A DNA stretch of 20,396 nt, taken from a virus. The stretch covers positions 1-20,396 of the IMG/VR virus record IMGVR_UViG_3300042197_000701; one strand, given 5' to 3'. Of the stretch, positions 1 to 7,249 are shown one piece after another. Below the pieces are notes generated by a model. That model did not search any database. It had not been told where the DNA came from and worked only from the letters and a program-made list of their open reading frames with translations. A program made the position numbers and the translations under genes. Position 1 is the stretch's first letter. Every line of letters begins with the position of its first letter.

Positions 1-2
1 CA

Positions 3-206
3 TATTTAAGTCAGCAATTTCCCTCTGGCTTGTTATATGCGTGCCTTGTTGAGGCTTACGGTTTTTTAAAGGGTCCAGCTGATATGATTCAGTTCTATGA
101 ACAAAAGTATCAGTCAGCGTTACAAGGATTCTCTATTGAACAAATGGGAAGAAGAAGACGAGATGAATATCAAGAAGGTTCACCTCAGATTCAAAAACAA
201 GGATAA
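3..206 (+). CDS. Head-tail adaptor-like protein, C-terminal fragment
   Basis: The open frame enters from the left edge and stops with TAA at 204-206, so only about 67 C-terminal residues are visible. The fragment has a helical stretch (LLYACLVEAYGFLKG) followed by MIQFYEQKYQSALQG and a basic run GRRRRDEYQEG. In phages with SU10-type adaptor/connector proteins, the C-terminus is typically a helix carrying an LLYGxLxEAYxYxKG-like motif, then a YEQKFxxAL helix and a basic tail, and this fragment looks the same. Such proteins form the ring between portal and tail. The position just upstream of virion and tail genes agrees. The N-terminus lies outside the window, so the family call rests on the C-terminal pattern alone. 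Confidence 0.5.
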   Translation, partial: YLSQQFPSGLLYACLVEAYGFLKGPADMIQFYEQKYQSALQGFSIEQMGRRRRDEYQEGSPQIQKQG

Positions 207-223
207 TATAATTAGGAGTTAAT

Positions 224-661
224 ATGGCTATAACACAAGCAGTTGCAAATTCGTTTAAAGGACAACTTCTACAAGGTCAGCATAATTTTACGTTGACAAC
301 AGGAAATGTTTTTAAACTTGCTCTTTATACTTCTGCAGCAACTCTAGATTCTTCAACAACTGTTTACACTTCAACAAATGAAGTTGCGAATACTGGTCAG
401 TATGTAACAGGTGGCGGAGTTTTAACAAATGTATCACCAGTTGTTTCAAGTGGTGTAGCATTTATAGATTTTGCAGATATATCTTTTACAGGCGTTACTT
501 TAACTGCAAGAGGTGCTTTGATTTACAATACATCAAACACTAACGCAGCAGTATGTGTATTAGATTTTGGAGCTGACAAAACAGCAACATCTGGAACTTT
601 CACAATTCAGTTTCCAGCAGACACAACATCAGCGGCTATTCTAAGAATCGGCAACGCGTAA
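224..661 (+). CDS. Small virion structural protein, beta-rich, 145 aa
   Basis: This Thr/Ser/Val/Gly-rich protein has no signal peptide, no membrane segment and no catalytic motif. A MAITQAVANSFKGQLLQG start leads into beta-type sequence (FKLALYTSAATLDSSTTVY near residues 30-48), and the C-terminal half has a repeated hydrophobic/polar alternation (ALIYNTSN, VCVLDFGADKTATSGTFTIQF). I recognise this pattern from structural genes of marine phages but know no tested function. An AGGAG Shine-Dalgarno at 214-218 supports the start at 224. The adaptor gene ends 17 bases upstream and the repeat protein begins 15 bases downstream, so it is probably transcribed with the head-tail and tail genes. It could be a small tail or head-decoration protein. 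Confidence 0.55.
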   Translation: MAITQAVANSFKGQLLQGQHNFTLTTGNVFKLALYTSAATLDSSTTVYTSTNEVANTGQYVTGGGVLTNVSPVVSSGVAFIDFADISFTGVTLTARGALIYNTSNTNAAVCVLDFGADKTATSGTFTIQFPADTTSAAILRIGNA

Positions 662-676
662 TAGGAGTAACCTATT

Positions 677-1690
677 ATGGCAAACGATGCTTGGGGACAG
701 CTTGGATGGAACGCAGGAAATTTTGGTCAACAAAATAATTTCACTGTACAAGTTACAAGTGTTGTAGATTCTCCTATTGCATGGAATGTAGGAAATTTTG
801 GATCTAATACCTGGGGTGGTCAATTTGATAATGTTGGAATTACACTAGGTGATGAAACAACGGCCGGGGAAATTAATGAAGGCTGGGGTAGATTAACTTG
901 GGGTGAAAATGCTTGGGGTGGGACAGGTGATGTTATTCTTCAAGGTTTACAATTAAATATTTCACAAGGTGACGTAGATGCATCTCCAGATGCAATGGTC
1001 ACTGGATTACAATTAAATACATCTTTAAATAGTGTTCAAGCTTTTGGATTAGCAATAGTAAACGTTACTGGTCAGCAGTTAAATATTTTACAAGGAAATG
1101 TTGATGCATCTCCTGATGCTGAAATAACAGGTCAACAAATAAATTTATCTTTAAATAGTGTAACAATTTCTGCTGAAATTAATTCAGGATGGGGAAGACG
1201 TGGTTGGGGTGATTTTGATTGGGGAGGAGAAGGACTTTCAATTACTGTTCCTATAACAGGACAACAATTAAATTTAACATTAAATAGTGTTACTCCATTA
1301 GCGAATGCAAATGTAGATTTAACAGGTCAACAGTTAAATGTTGCAGAAGGAGAAGTAGATCCAAGTCCAGATGCTACAGTAACTGGTATTGGAATGACTG
1401 TTTCTTTAGCTGTTGGAACAGTTGTTATTGGAACTGCTAATGTAAGTGTTACAGGAGAACAATTAAATATAAGTCAAGGAACCGCAGAAGGAATACCAAA
1501 TACACTTGCAAGTGTTACCGGAATAGGGTTAAATATAGGGGTAGGTACAGTATTTGCTGGTGGAACTTCTATAATTATTCCTACAGGAAATGGCTTGACT
1601 GTATCTTTAAATAGTATTAATAATCAAATTTGGACAGTTATTAATACCGGAACTGCTGCAACTTGGACAGAGATTGACACAGCCGCATAA
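677..1690 (+). CDS. Repeat-rich virion/tail appendage protein, 337 aa
   Basis: The N-terminus (residues 1-85) is rich in Trp, Gly and Asn. Residues about 90-315 hold ten degenerate copies of a ~20-23 residue unit beginning TGxQLN. Two flavours partly alternate: one continues ISQGDVDASPDA, the other SLNSV. A block GWGRLTWGENAWGG (69-82) recurs as GWGRRGWGDFDWGG (171-184) in the middle of the repeats. The C-terminus ends with IWTVINTGTAATWTEI. There is no catalytic motif or membrane segment. Repeats of this kind suggest an elongated beta-structured fibre or surface protein, and similar TGxxLxxS repeats occur in marine phage structural proteins. AGGAG at 663-667 supports the start. Exact virion location is unknown. 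Confidence 0.6.
   Translation: MANDAWGQLGWNAGNFGQQNNFTVQVTSVVDSPIAWNVGNFGSNTWGGQFDNVGITLGDETTAGEINEGWGRLTWGENAWGGTGDVILQGLQLNISQGDVDASPDAMVTGLQLNTSLNSVQAFGLAIVNVTGQQLNILQGNVDASPDAEITGQQINLSLNSVTISAEINSGWGRRGWGDFDWGGEGLSITVPITGQQLNLTLNSVTPLANANVDLTGQQLNVAEGEVDPSPDATVTGIGMTVSLAVGTVVIGTANVSVTGEQLNISQGTAEGIPNTLASVTGIGLNIGVGTVFAGGTSIIIPTGNGLTVSLNSINNQIWTVINTGTAATWTEIDTAA
944..1630 (+). repeat. Ten degenerate ~63-66 nt coding repeats
   Basis: The units begin near codons 90, 110, 132, 152, 195, 217, 237, 260, 282 and 304 of the 337-aa protein. Spacing is 20-23 codons, except for a 43-codon step where a GWG-type block is inserted. At DNA level the copies share segments such as caacaattaaat and tctttaaatagtgtt, but diverge at third positions, which indicates ageing or selection rather than a very recent tandem expansion. 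Confidence 0.7.
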
Positions 1691-1724
1691 ATTAAATAAA
1701 ACTATAAAATAAGGATTTAAAATT

Positions 1725-2819
1725 ATGGTATCAAGTTATTCTACAGACCTTAAACTAGAAATAATGGTTACAGGCGAAAACGCCGGTACATGGGGTGATA
1801 TTACAAATACAAACTTAACTATTCTTCAACAAGCAATTGCAGGTTACGGCACAGTAGCTCTTAACGCTACAACAGGTGCAACTCTTACATTTACAAATGG
1901 TGCATTATCAGATGGTAAAAATGCAGTATTAGAACTTACAGGAACTATTACAGGAAACGTAGATGTCACTATTCCTTCAGATGCAACAGGACCAGATGAA
2001 AAAGTTTACGTAATTAAAAATAATACAACAGGTGCTTTTACTGTAACAGTAAAAGTTTCAGGTCAAACAGGAGTTACTTTCTCTGCAACAGATAAAGGAA
2101 CAAAACTTTTATATTTAAATGGAACTGATGTTGTAGATTCTAACATTGGAAAATTATCAAATGACGCTGCTCCAACATTATCTGCAAACTTAGATACTAA
2201 TGCAAAAAATATTATTATTGATTCTACATATGGAATTATAGATGAAAATGCTAATGAACAAATTAAATTCACAACAACTGCATCAGCTACAAATGAAATT
2301 ACAATAGCTAACGCTGCAGCTGGAAATAGTCCTGTGATTTCTGCAACAGGTGGAGATACAAATGTTGGTTTAACTTTAACTCCAAAAGGTGATCTTGGAA
2401 GAATTACATTAAATGGTGAATCAAAAGTATTTGGTATTTTTGAAGGTGCAACAATTTCTACAACTTTCATAACATCATTTACATATGATACACTTACACA
2501 AGCTGTTTATTTTCAAAACGTTAACTTAGGTGCAAACTTTACAGTTAACTTAAGAGGAAATGCTTCAACTGCATTAAACGCGGCTTTAAATACCGGTGAA
2601 TCTGCAACAGTTGCATTAATCACAAAACAAGGCAACACAACATATTACAACACATCTGTTTTAGTTGATGGAACATCAACAAACGTTACAGTAGTTTGGC
2701 AAGGTGGATCTGCTCCAACAGCTGGAAATGCTTCATCTAACGATGTCTACACTTACACAGCTCTTAAGACAGCAGCATCAACATACACAGTATTAGCAGC
2801 GCAAACACAATTTAAATAA
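1725..2819 (+). CDS. Tail-fibre-like virion protein, 364 aa
   Basis: The protein is dominated by Thr, Ala, Asn and Val in beta-strand-like alternation, with no catalytic motif. The first ~140 residues form a recognisable module of marine phage fibre proteins: a YSTDLKLEIMVTGENAGTWG motif (residues 5-24), NTNLTILQQAIAGY, then a beta region ending with KGTKLLYLNGTDVVDSN. The middle (about 150-235) reads as repeated NxTNEITIANAA-like strands, and the C-terminal domain (about 240-364) ends in TYTVLAAQTQFK. AAGG at 1711-1714 lies about 10 bases before the start. It lies between the repeat protein and the glycine-rich adhesin, which suits a distal tail fibre or its attachment module. Receptor and trimer state cannot be seen. 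Confidence 0.6.
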   Translation: MVSSYSTDLKLEIMVTGENAGTWGDITNTNLTILQQAIAGYGTVALNATTGATLTFTNGALSDGKNAVLELTGTITGNVDVTIPSDATGPDEKVYVIKNNTTGAFTVTVKVSGQTGVTFSATDKGTKLLYLNGTDVVDSNIGKLSNDAAPTLSANLDTNAKNIIIDSTYGIIDENANEQIKFTTTASATNEITIANAAAGNSPVISATGGDTNVGLTLTPKGDLGRITLNGESKVFGIFEGATISTTFITSFTYDTLTQAVYFQNVNLGANFTVNLRGNASTALNAALNTGESATVALITKQGNTTYYNTSVLVDGTSTNVTVVWQGGSAPTAGNASSNDVYTYTALKTAASTYTVLAAQTQFK

Positions 2820-2831
2820 GGAGTAGAAAGA

Positions 2832-3746
2832 ATGCCTTTAAACTCGACACGCGGAGCTGGATCAGCAAAAGGATTTGGATTTACTGCTGGAGGTAACCCT
2901 TACATTGTAGCAACTGGTGGAACAATCACTGAAAGTGGAGATTATAAAATTCATACATTTACAGGACCAGGAACTTTTACAGTAACAGCAGCTCCTTCTC
3001 CATCATTAGCAAAAGTAGATTATTTAGTAGTAGCAGGTGGCGGTGGTGGTGCTAATTTTTATGGAGGTGCTGGTGGAGCTGGAGGATTTAGAGAATCAGT
3101 TCCAAGTCCAGCAGCATGGACGGCTAGCCCCTTAGCAAATCCTGGTGGAGCATTATCGGTTTCAGTTCAAGGTTACCCAATCACAGTTGGTGGAGGAGGT
3201 GGACCAGGTGCACCAACTGCACCAGGTGTACAAGGAAGTCCTTCAATTTTTTCAACTATAACATCAACTGGTGGAGGAGGTGGAGGCGGAGGGGGTGGTT
3301 CTTTCCCTGGTTTACCAGGAGGCTCTGGTGGTGGAGCTGGAGGTAATAGTGCTTCTTCAGGTGGAACAGGAAATAGTCCACCAGTAAGTCCTTCTCAAGG
3401 AAATCCAGGAGGCAGTAACCCCTCAAATTCTTATGTAGGAGGAGGAGGGGCTACGGCAGCAGGTGGTGGTGGAGCTGGACCTAATACAGGAGGTGCAGGT
3501 GCTGGAACAGAAATTAACCCAAGTCCTTCAGTTGGAACACCAGGACCAAGTGGTCCATTAAGATATTTTGCAGGAGGTGGAGGAGGTGTTCTTGCTAATG
3601 GTGGAGTAGGAGGTGGTGGTAATTGGGAACCAGAGCCACAAAAAAATGGACTGGCTAATACAGGAGGTGGGTCTGGTGCTGATGGAACGGTGTCGTTCGG
3701 ATCTGGCGGTTCAGGAATAGTTGTAATAAGATACAAATATAAATAA
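2832..3746 (+). CDS. Glycine-rich adhesin (poly-Gly/Pro domain), 304 aa
   Basis: The N-terminus includes a beta module with GGTITESGDYKIHTFTGPG (about residues 34-52) and VDYLVVAGGGGG. It is followed by ~200 residues of low-complexity Gly with interspersed Pro, Ser, Ala and Asn, including runs of up to seven Gly, and it closes with GSGIVVIRYKYK. This architecture is that of the phage glycine-rich domain family, in which poly-Gly II helices pack beside loops that contact the receptor, as in T-even distal adhesins. A likely role is host recognition at a fibre tip. AAGGAG at 2818-2823 supports the start. The repetitive GGA/GGT codons make the region prone to recombination and assembly error. The immediately downstream oxygenases could act on its prolines, but that is inference. 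Confidence 0.7.
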   Translation: MPLNSTRGAGSAKGFGFTAGGNPYIVATGGTITESGDYKIHTFTGPGTFTVTAAPSPSLAKVDYLVVAGGGGGANFYGGAGGAGGFRESVPSPAAWTASPLANPGGALSVSVQGYPITVGGGGGPGAPTAPGVQGSPSIFSTITSTGGGGGGGGGGSFPGLPGGSGGGAGGNSASSGGTGNSPPVSPSQGNPGGSNPSNSYVGGGGATAAGGGGAGPNTGGAGAGTEINPSPSVGTPGPSGPLRYFAGGGGGVLANGGVGGGGNWEPEPQKNGLANTGGGSGADGTVSFGSGGSGIVVIRYKYK

Positions 3747-3751
3747 AAATT

Positions 3752-4204
3752 ATGGCACATTTTGCAAAATTAGGAGAAAACGAAAAAGTTATAGCAGTAT
3801 TAACACTGAACAACAGTGATATGCTGAATGCTTCTGGAGTTGAAGACGAAACAGTTGGTCAACAATATCTAGAAAGACATAATAACTGGCCAGCTCATTT
3901 GTGGATTCAAACATCTTACAATACATTTGGTAATCAACACAATAAAGGTAAAACACCATTTAGAGGAAACTATGCAGGAATTGGATATACCTGGGATGCA
4001 AACGATCAAATCTTTTGGCCAAAAAAACCTTATGATTCATGGGTAAAACATATTCCAACAGCATCTTGGAAATCACCAATTGGTGATGCTCCAGCATTAA
4101 CTGAAGAACAAATTGCTCAAAATAAAGCTAATACTCATAGATGGTGTTATAATTGGAATGAAGCAAATCAATCTTGGAAATTAGTTAATAACATAGTTTC
4201 GTAG
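3752..4204 (+). CDS. Conserved small marine-phage protein, 150 aa, probably structural
   Basis: I recognise the pattern MAHFAKLxxNxKVxxVLxLNN ... LWIQTSYNT ... GKTPFRGNYAGIGYTWD ... FWPKKPYDSWV from many T4-like cyanophage and other marine phage genomes. There it sits among tail-fibre and oxygenase genes and has no established function. No catalytic triad or membrane segment is visible. Trp and Tyr are abundant, and the C-terminal part (W-C-Y-N-W-N-E) looks like a short beta appendage. The start is five bases after the stop of the adhesin gene and lacks a clear Shine-Dalgarno, which suggests translational coupling. It may be an adhesin-associated protein or chaperone. It is the last gene before an AT-rich palindrome and the enzyme island. 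Confidence 0.55.
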   Translation: MAHFAKLGENEKVIAVLTLNNSDMLNASGVEDETVGQQYLERHNNWPAHLWIQTSYNTFGNQHNKGKTPFRGNYAGIGYTWDANDQIFWPKKPYDSWVKHIPTASWKSPIGDAPALTEEQIAQNKANTHRWCYNWNEANQSWKLVNNIVS

Positions 4205-4216
4205 TTACTCTTTACA

Positions 4217-4236
4217 ATAATATAAAATTATATTAT
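4217..4236 (+). other. Perfect AT-only palindrome, possible hairpin
   Basis: Nine bases (ataatataa) are followed by AA and their exact reverse complement (ttatattat), 13 bases after the stop codon of the 150-aa gene. A run ending in TTTT follows at 4242-4245. With only A-U pairs the hairpin would be weak. It could be a weak terminator or processing site between tail genes and the enzyme island, or chance in AT-rich sequence. Confidence 0.3.
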
Positions 4237-4249
4237 CTATATTTTAGAT

Positions 4250-4759
4250 ATGGAGAAGAAAGTTTTATCAGAAATAGATATGTATTTTGGGCAAATAAAA
4301 ATGCCTGAAAATTTTGAAATTGATAGGGAAAAATTAGCTGTAGATATTTTATTATTTACAAATTACAATAATGAATTTCCTTTTTCTAAATCATGGGATA
4401 TGTTACAAACATATTTAAGAGAACATATAAGATTAGACTATGGTTTCACATTAGTTCATAAAAAAACAATAGGAAATATTTATAAACCAAGAGAACATTC
4501 ACCTTCTTATCTACAAGTAGATCCAGTAGATTTAAAACATTCTCCAGATTATGTTATGTTATATGGAGTAAATGTAGGAAAAGATTCTTGTAAAGTATTT
4601 ATAGAGTATGATGATAATAGAAGAAAGGGAAGAAGTTGGGAAATACTTTTAAATGACAATGATTTTGTAATGTTCCCTTCTGCACAAAGATATCATATAA
4701 CTTCTAATACATCAGAACAATTAAATTTTATACTAACTACAACTTATGAATTTATCTAA
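4250..4759 (+). CDS. Jelly-roll (2OG-oxygenase-like) protein, 169 aa, degenerate active site
   Basis: The C-terminal half reads like the double-stranded beta-helix of phage 2OG-Fe(II) oxygenases: HSPDYVMLYGVNV (97-109), then NDNDFVMFPSAQRYHITSN (135-153) and a final strand LNFILTTTYEF. In the related family the last motif is FPSwLxHxVxxNxSxxxRxSxSFN. Here H149 could match the distal iron ligand and H97/D100 the first motif, but the spacing is not a clean HxD and the usual 2OG-binding Arg is replaced (SEQLNF at 155-160). It may therefore be a catalytically altered or inactive member, or an unrelated cupin-like protein. The N-terminal ~90 residues are charged and helical. No Shine-Dalgarno precedes the ATG at 4250. 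It overlaps the next oxygenase gene by 14 bases, a sign of joint expression. Confidence 0.45.
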   Translation: MEKKVLSEIDMYFGQIKMPENFEIDREKLAVDILLFTNYNNEFPFSKSWDMLQTYLREHIRLDYGFTLVHKKTIGNIYKPREHSPSYLQVDPVDLKHSPDYVMLYGVNVGKDSCKVFIEYDDNRRKGRSWEILLNDNDFVMFPSAQRYHITSNTSEQLNFILTTTYEFI

Positions 4760-5399
4760 TTATTACTGGTATTTTAAATCAGCAATACCCCCAAAGATTT
4801 GTGATGATATTATTAAATATGGTTTAAGTCATCAAGAAAATTTAGCTATGATTGGTGGATTAGGTGTAGATAGAAATTTACAAGAAAAGCCATTAAAAGA
4901 AGAAGAAATTATAAATTTAAAAAAGAAAAGAAATTCTAATATAGTTTGGTTAAATGATAATTGGATTTATAAAGAAATACATCCATATGTACATAAAGCT
5001 AATAAATTAGCAGGTTGGAATTATGCTTGGGATTTTTCTGAATCATGTCAATTTACTAAATATAAGTTAAATCAATATTATGATTGGCATTGTGATTCTT
5101 ATGAAAAGCCTTATGATAAACCTGGAGAACCAAATATTCATGGTAAAATTAGAAAACTATCTGTAACTTGTCAATTAACTGATGGTTCAGAATATACTGG
5201 TGGTGAGTTACAATTTGATTGCAGAAATTATGATCCACCTGTGCGTGATGAAAATAAGCATGTATTAACAGTAAAGGAAATACTTCCTAAAGGCTCTATC
5301 GTTGTGTTTCCTTCTTTTGTGTGGCATAGAGTACAACCAGTTACCAAAGGAACAAGGTATTCTTTAGTTATATGGAACTTAGGATATCCTTTTAAATAA
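4746..5399 (+). CDS. 2OG-Fe(II) dioxygenase, prolyl 4-hydroxylase type, 217 aa
   Basis: All the residues expected of a non-heme iron, 2-oxoglutarate dioxygenase are present. The iron ligands are H115 and D117 in YYDWHCDSY and H194 in FPSFVWHRVQPV, and the 2OG-anchoring R204 lies ten residues later in GTRYSLVIW. TGGELQFD (151-158) and PKGSIVVFPSF (181-191) are the standard core strands. The family hydroxylates peptide prolyl or other residues, or small substrates, using O2 and 2OG. Such genes are common in marine T4-like phages, where substrates are mostly unknown. It starts inside the upstream jelly-roll gene and is followed by a second oxygenase. The Gly/Pro-rich adhesin two genes upstream is an attractive but unproven substrate. 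No signal peptide, so it would act in the host cytoplasm. Confidence 0.85.
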   Translation: MNLSNYYWYFKSAIPPKICDDIIKYGLSHQENLAMIGGLGVDRNLQEKPLKEEEIINLKKKRNSNIVWLNDNWIYKEIHPYVHKANKLAGWNYAWDFSESCQFTKYKLNQYYDWHCDSYEKPYDKPGEPNIHGKIRKLSVTCQLTDGSEYTGGELQFDCRNYDPPVRDENKHVLTVKEILPKGSIVVFPSFVWHRVQPVTKGTRYSLVIWNLGYPFK

Positions 5400-5400
5400 T

Positions 5401-5460
5401 ATGTTTATTTATTTTAATATTCAAACTGTTTTAAAAGAAATGGCAAAGGTAGATTCTTAA
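5401..5460 (+). CDS. Possible 19-codon micro-ORF filling an oxygenase junction
   Basis: ATG at 5401 opens a 19-codon frame (MFIYFNIQTVLKEMAKVDS) whose TAA at 5458-5460 shares its last A with the ATG of the next oxygenase (5460-5462). The TAATG overlap is the same coupling used elsewhere in this window, and the micro-ORF exactly fills the only 60-base gap between the two oxygenase genes. There is no good Shine-Dalgarno before 5401. It may be a translated leader that delivers ribosomes to the downstream start, a decayed remnant, or chance. Confidence 0.2.
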   Translation: MFIYFNIQTVLKEMAKVDS

Positions 5461-6125
5461 TGTCTAGAAAATACAATTTTAAAAAAGACAGATTCACTGT
5501 TATTGAAAAAGCAATAGATCCAAAGATTGCAAATTTTGTTTACAACTACTTTTTAATGAAAAGACAAGTTGCAAAAACAATGTTTGATGCAAGATACATT
5601 TCTCCATTTACAACTGAGTTTGGTGTATGGAATGATGATCAAGTTCCTAATACTTATTCTCATTATGCAGACATAGCTATGGAAACTTTATTATTAGCTG
5701 TTCAGCCTATTATGGAAAAACAAACTGGGTTAAAATTAATTCCAACATATTCGTATGCAAGGATTTATAAAAAAGGAGATATATTACATCGTCACAAAGA
5801 TAGATTTTCTTGTGAGATTTCTACTACGTTAAATCTAGGTGGAGATAAATGGCCAATTTATATTGAACCAAATCCTAAAATGGGGGGAATTGTAGAGGGT
5901 AAAGGTTATATATCTGATAATACTAAAGGAATTAAAGTAGATTTAAAACCTGGTGATATGTTAGTTTATAGAGGAAATTTATTAGAGCATTGGAGAGAAG
6001 AATTTGATGGAGAAGATTGTGCACAAGTATTTTTACATTATAATAATGCTGCAACTAAAGGTGCAAAAGATAATATCTTTGATAAAAGAAAACATTTAGG
6101 ACTTTCCTCTTGGTTTAAACGATAA
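5460..6125 (+). CDS. 2OG-Fe(II) oxygenase, phage type, 221 aa
   Basis: The core motif YARIYKKGDILHRHKDR (residues 99-115) contains H112 and D114 as the first two iron ligands. The region after it, STTLNLGGDKWPIYIEPNP, and the later DLKPGDMLVYRGNLLEHWREEF (161-182) carry the standard beta strands, with H177 the likely distal ligand. This arrangement is familiar from marine phage oxygenases with an LHRHxDR...LEHWRE signature. It is clearly a different subfamily from the preceding gene, so the two are probably not a recent duplication. The 2OG-binding residue after H177 is not obvious. AAGG at 5446-5449 lies ten bases before the ATG. The stop is directly followed by the ATG of the sulfotransferase gene. 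Substrate unknown. Confidence 0.8.
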   Translation: MSRKYNFKKDRFTVIEKAIDPKIANFVYNYFLMKRQVAKTMFDARYISPFTTEFGVWNDDQVPNTYSHYADIAMETLLLAVQPIMEKQTGLKLIPTYSYARIYKKGDILHRHKDRFSCEISTTLNLGGDKWPIYIEPNPKMGGIVEGKGYISDNTKGIKVDLKPGDMLVYRGNLLEHWREEFDGEDCAQVFLHYNNAATKGAKDNIFDKRKHLGLSSWFKR

Positions 6126-6863
6126 ATGAAACATATTTATTTTTTAACAAGCATGCCAAGGGCCGGTAATACTTTACTTGGTTCTATTTTAAATCAAAAT
6201 AAAAACATAAGTGTAACTTCAAATTCAATACTACCAGAAATAATATTTAAACTACATGAGTTAAAAAATTGTGAAATTTTTTGTAATTTTCCAGATGTTG
6301 CATCATTAAACAATGTTATTAAAAATGTATTTAATAACTATTATAAAGATTGGAAACATGATTATATTATAGATAGAAGTCCATGGGGAACTCCATTTAA
6401 TTTATCATATTTAAAATCAATAATAAAAAAACCAAAATTTGTTATACTTTATAGACCTGTATTAGAATGTCTTGCATCTTTTATTAAAATTGAAAAACCA
6501 ATTAATATTGAAAAAAGATGTGTAGATTTAATGGATATGAATGGAGCGATTGGAAAAAGTTTATGGAGTATAAACAATCTTATTAAAGAAAAAGAAGATT
6601 ATATTATAATACATTATAAAAATTTCATAAAAAATCCAAATAAAGAAATTAAAAAAATATTTAATTATTTAAAAATTCCTTTTAAAGATTTTAATTTAAA
6701 TAATTTAAAACAATTTTTATCTAATGGTGTTGGCTACGATGATAGTGTTATTAGTGGTCCTTTACACACCATAAGAACAGATAAGATACAATTAAACAAA
6801 TATAATATAGAAGATTACTTACCCAAGAACATTATTAAACAATACTCAAATTTAGATATATGA
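6126..6863 (+). CDS. PAPS-dependent sulfotransferase family protein, 245 aa
   Basis: The 5'-phosphosulfate-binding loop is SMPRAGNTLL (9-18). The 3'-phosphate-binding segment is FVILYRPVLECLASFIK (105-121), with R110 and S118 at the canonical eight-residue spacing. YIIIHYKNFIKNPNKEIKKIFNYL (159-182, shown here by its ends YIIIHYKNF and IFNYL) is the usual family segment after the catalytic core. The enzyme would move a sulfuryl group from PAPS to a hydroxyl or amine of a glycan, protein or small acceptor. It begins on the base after the upstream stop and ends in an ATGA overlap with an APS-kinase-like gene, so donor synthesis and transfer may be linked. The DNA is extremely AT-rich: 6601-6720 has 9 G/C in 120 bases, well below its neighbours, a hint of separate origin. 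Confidence 0.8.
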   Translation: MKHIYFLTSMPRAGNTLLGSILNQNKNISVTSNSILPEIIFKLHELKNCEIFCNFPDVASLNNVIKNVFNNYYKDWKHDYIIDRSPWGTPFNLSYLKSIIKKPKFVILYRPVLECLASFIKIEKPINIEKRCVDLMDMNGAIGKSLWSINNLIKEKEDYIIIHYKNFIKNPNKEIKKIFNYLKIPFKDFNLNNLKQFLSNGVGYDDSVISGPLHTIRTDKIQLNKYNIEDYLPKNIIKQYSNLDI

Positions 6864-7249
6864 GAATATTAATATTTGGATTACCAGGATCTGGTAAAAC
6901 TACATTTGCTAAAAAATTAGTTGAAGAAAAAAAGATACCTCACTTTAATGCTGATGATATTAGAAAGCTATTTGAAGATTGGGATTTTACAGATACTGGA
7001 AGAAGAAGACAGGCAAACAGAATGATGACGATGTGTGATCTTGCAGTTAATCATGTAGTTGTAGATTTTGTTTGTCCCTTTGAATCTTATAGATCTTTCT
7101 ATGATATGAAAATTTGGATGAATACTATTGATAAAGGAAGGTTTGAAGATACTAATAAAGTATTTGAAAAACCTAAAAAAGTAGATTTTGAAATAACTGA
7201 TTTTAACTACGATAACATAATAAAGGAGATACATGATAGACTACTCTAA
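6860..7249 (+). CDS. APS-kinase-like P-loop kinase, 129 aa
   Basis: Walker A is GLPGSGKTT (7-15). It is followed by FNADDIRKLFEDWDF (29-43) and GRRRQANRMMTMCDLAV (47-63), which parallel the DGDNxR...LGF and dR.eNixR.xxxA segments of adenylylsulfate kinase. CPFESYR (72-78) parallels SPFRADR. The end, VFEKPKKVDFEIT (101-113), matches the YExPxxPEixxxT close of the family. The piece between (WMNTIDKGRFEDTN, 87-99) replaces the usual lid and APS-binding stretch, and total length is well under the ~200 residues of CysC. So ATP-dependent phosphorylation is likely, but APS as substrate is uncertain. Phage proteins of this shape are often annotated adenylylsulfate kinase. It overlaps the sulfotransferase gene by four bases and the nucleotidyltransferase gene by 17. 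Confidence 0.65.
   Translation: MRILIFGLPGSGKTTFAKKLVEEKKIPHFNADDIRKLFEDWDFTDTGRRRQANRMMTMCDLAVNHVVVDFVCPFESYRSFYDMKIWMNTIDKGRFEDTNKVFEKPKKVDFEITDFNYDNIIKEIHDRLL

Noticed and set aside
1703-1710. TATAAA-like promoter before the fibre-like gene
   Set aside because: A single AT-rich octamer in AT-rich sequence without a -35 partner or boundary is not enough evidence.
2063-2470. Reverse-strand open frame within the fibre-like gene, and similar ones at 12861-13253, 14314-14622 and 15502-15750
   Set aside because: All lie wholly or mostly inside confident + strand genes, lack Shine-Dalgarno sites and show no recognisable protein pattern.
3280-3620. CRISPR or non-coding tandem repeats
   Set aside because: The repetition comes from glycine codons of an in-frame low-complexity protein, without spacers or palindromic repeats.
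3431-3760. Open reverse-strand frame opposite the glycine-rich adhesin
   Set aside because: Its Pro-rich product is simply the complement of GGA/GGT codons, it has no ribosome site, and the + strand gene is clearly supported.
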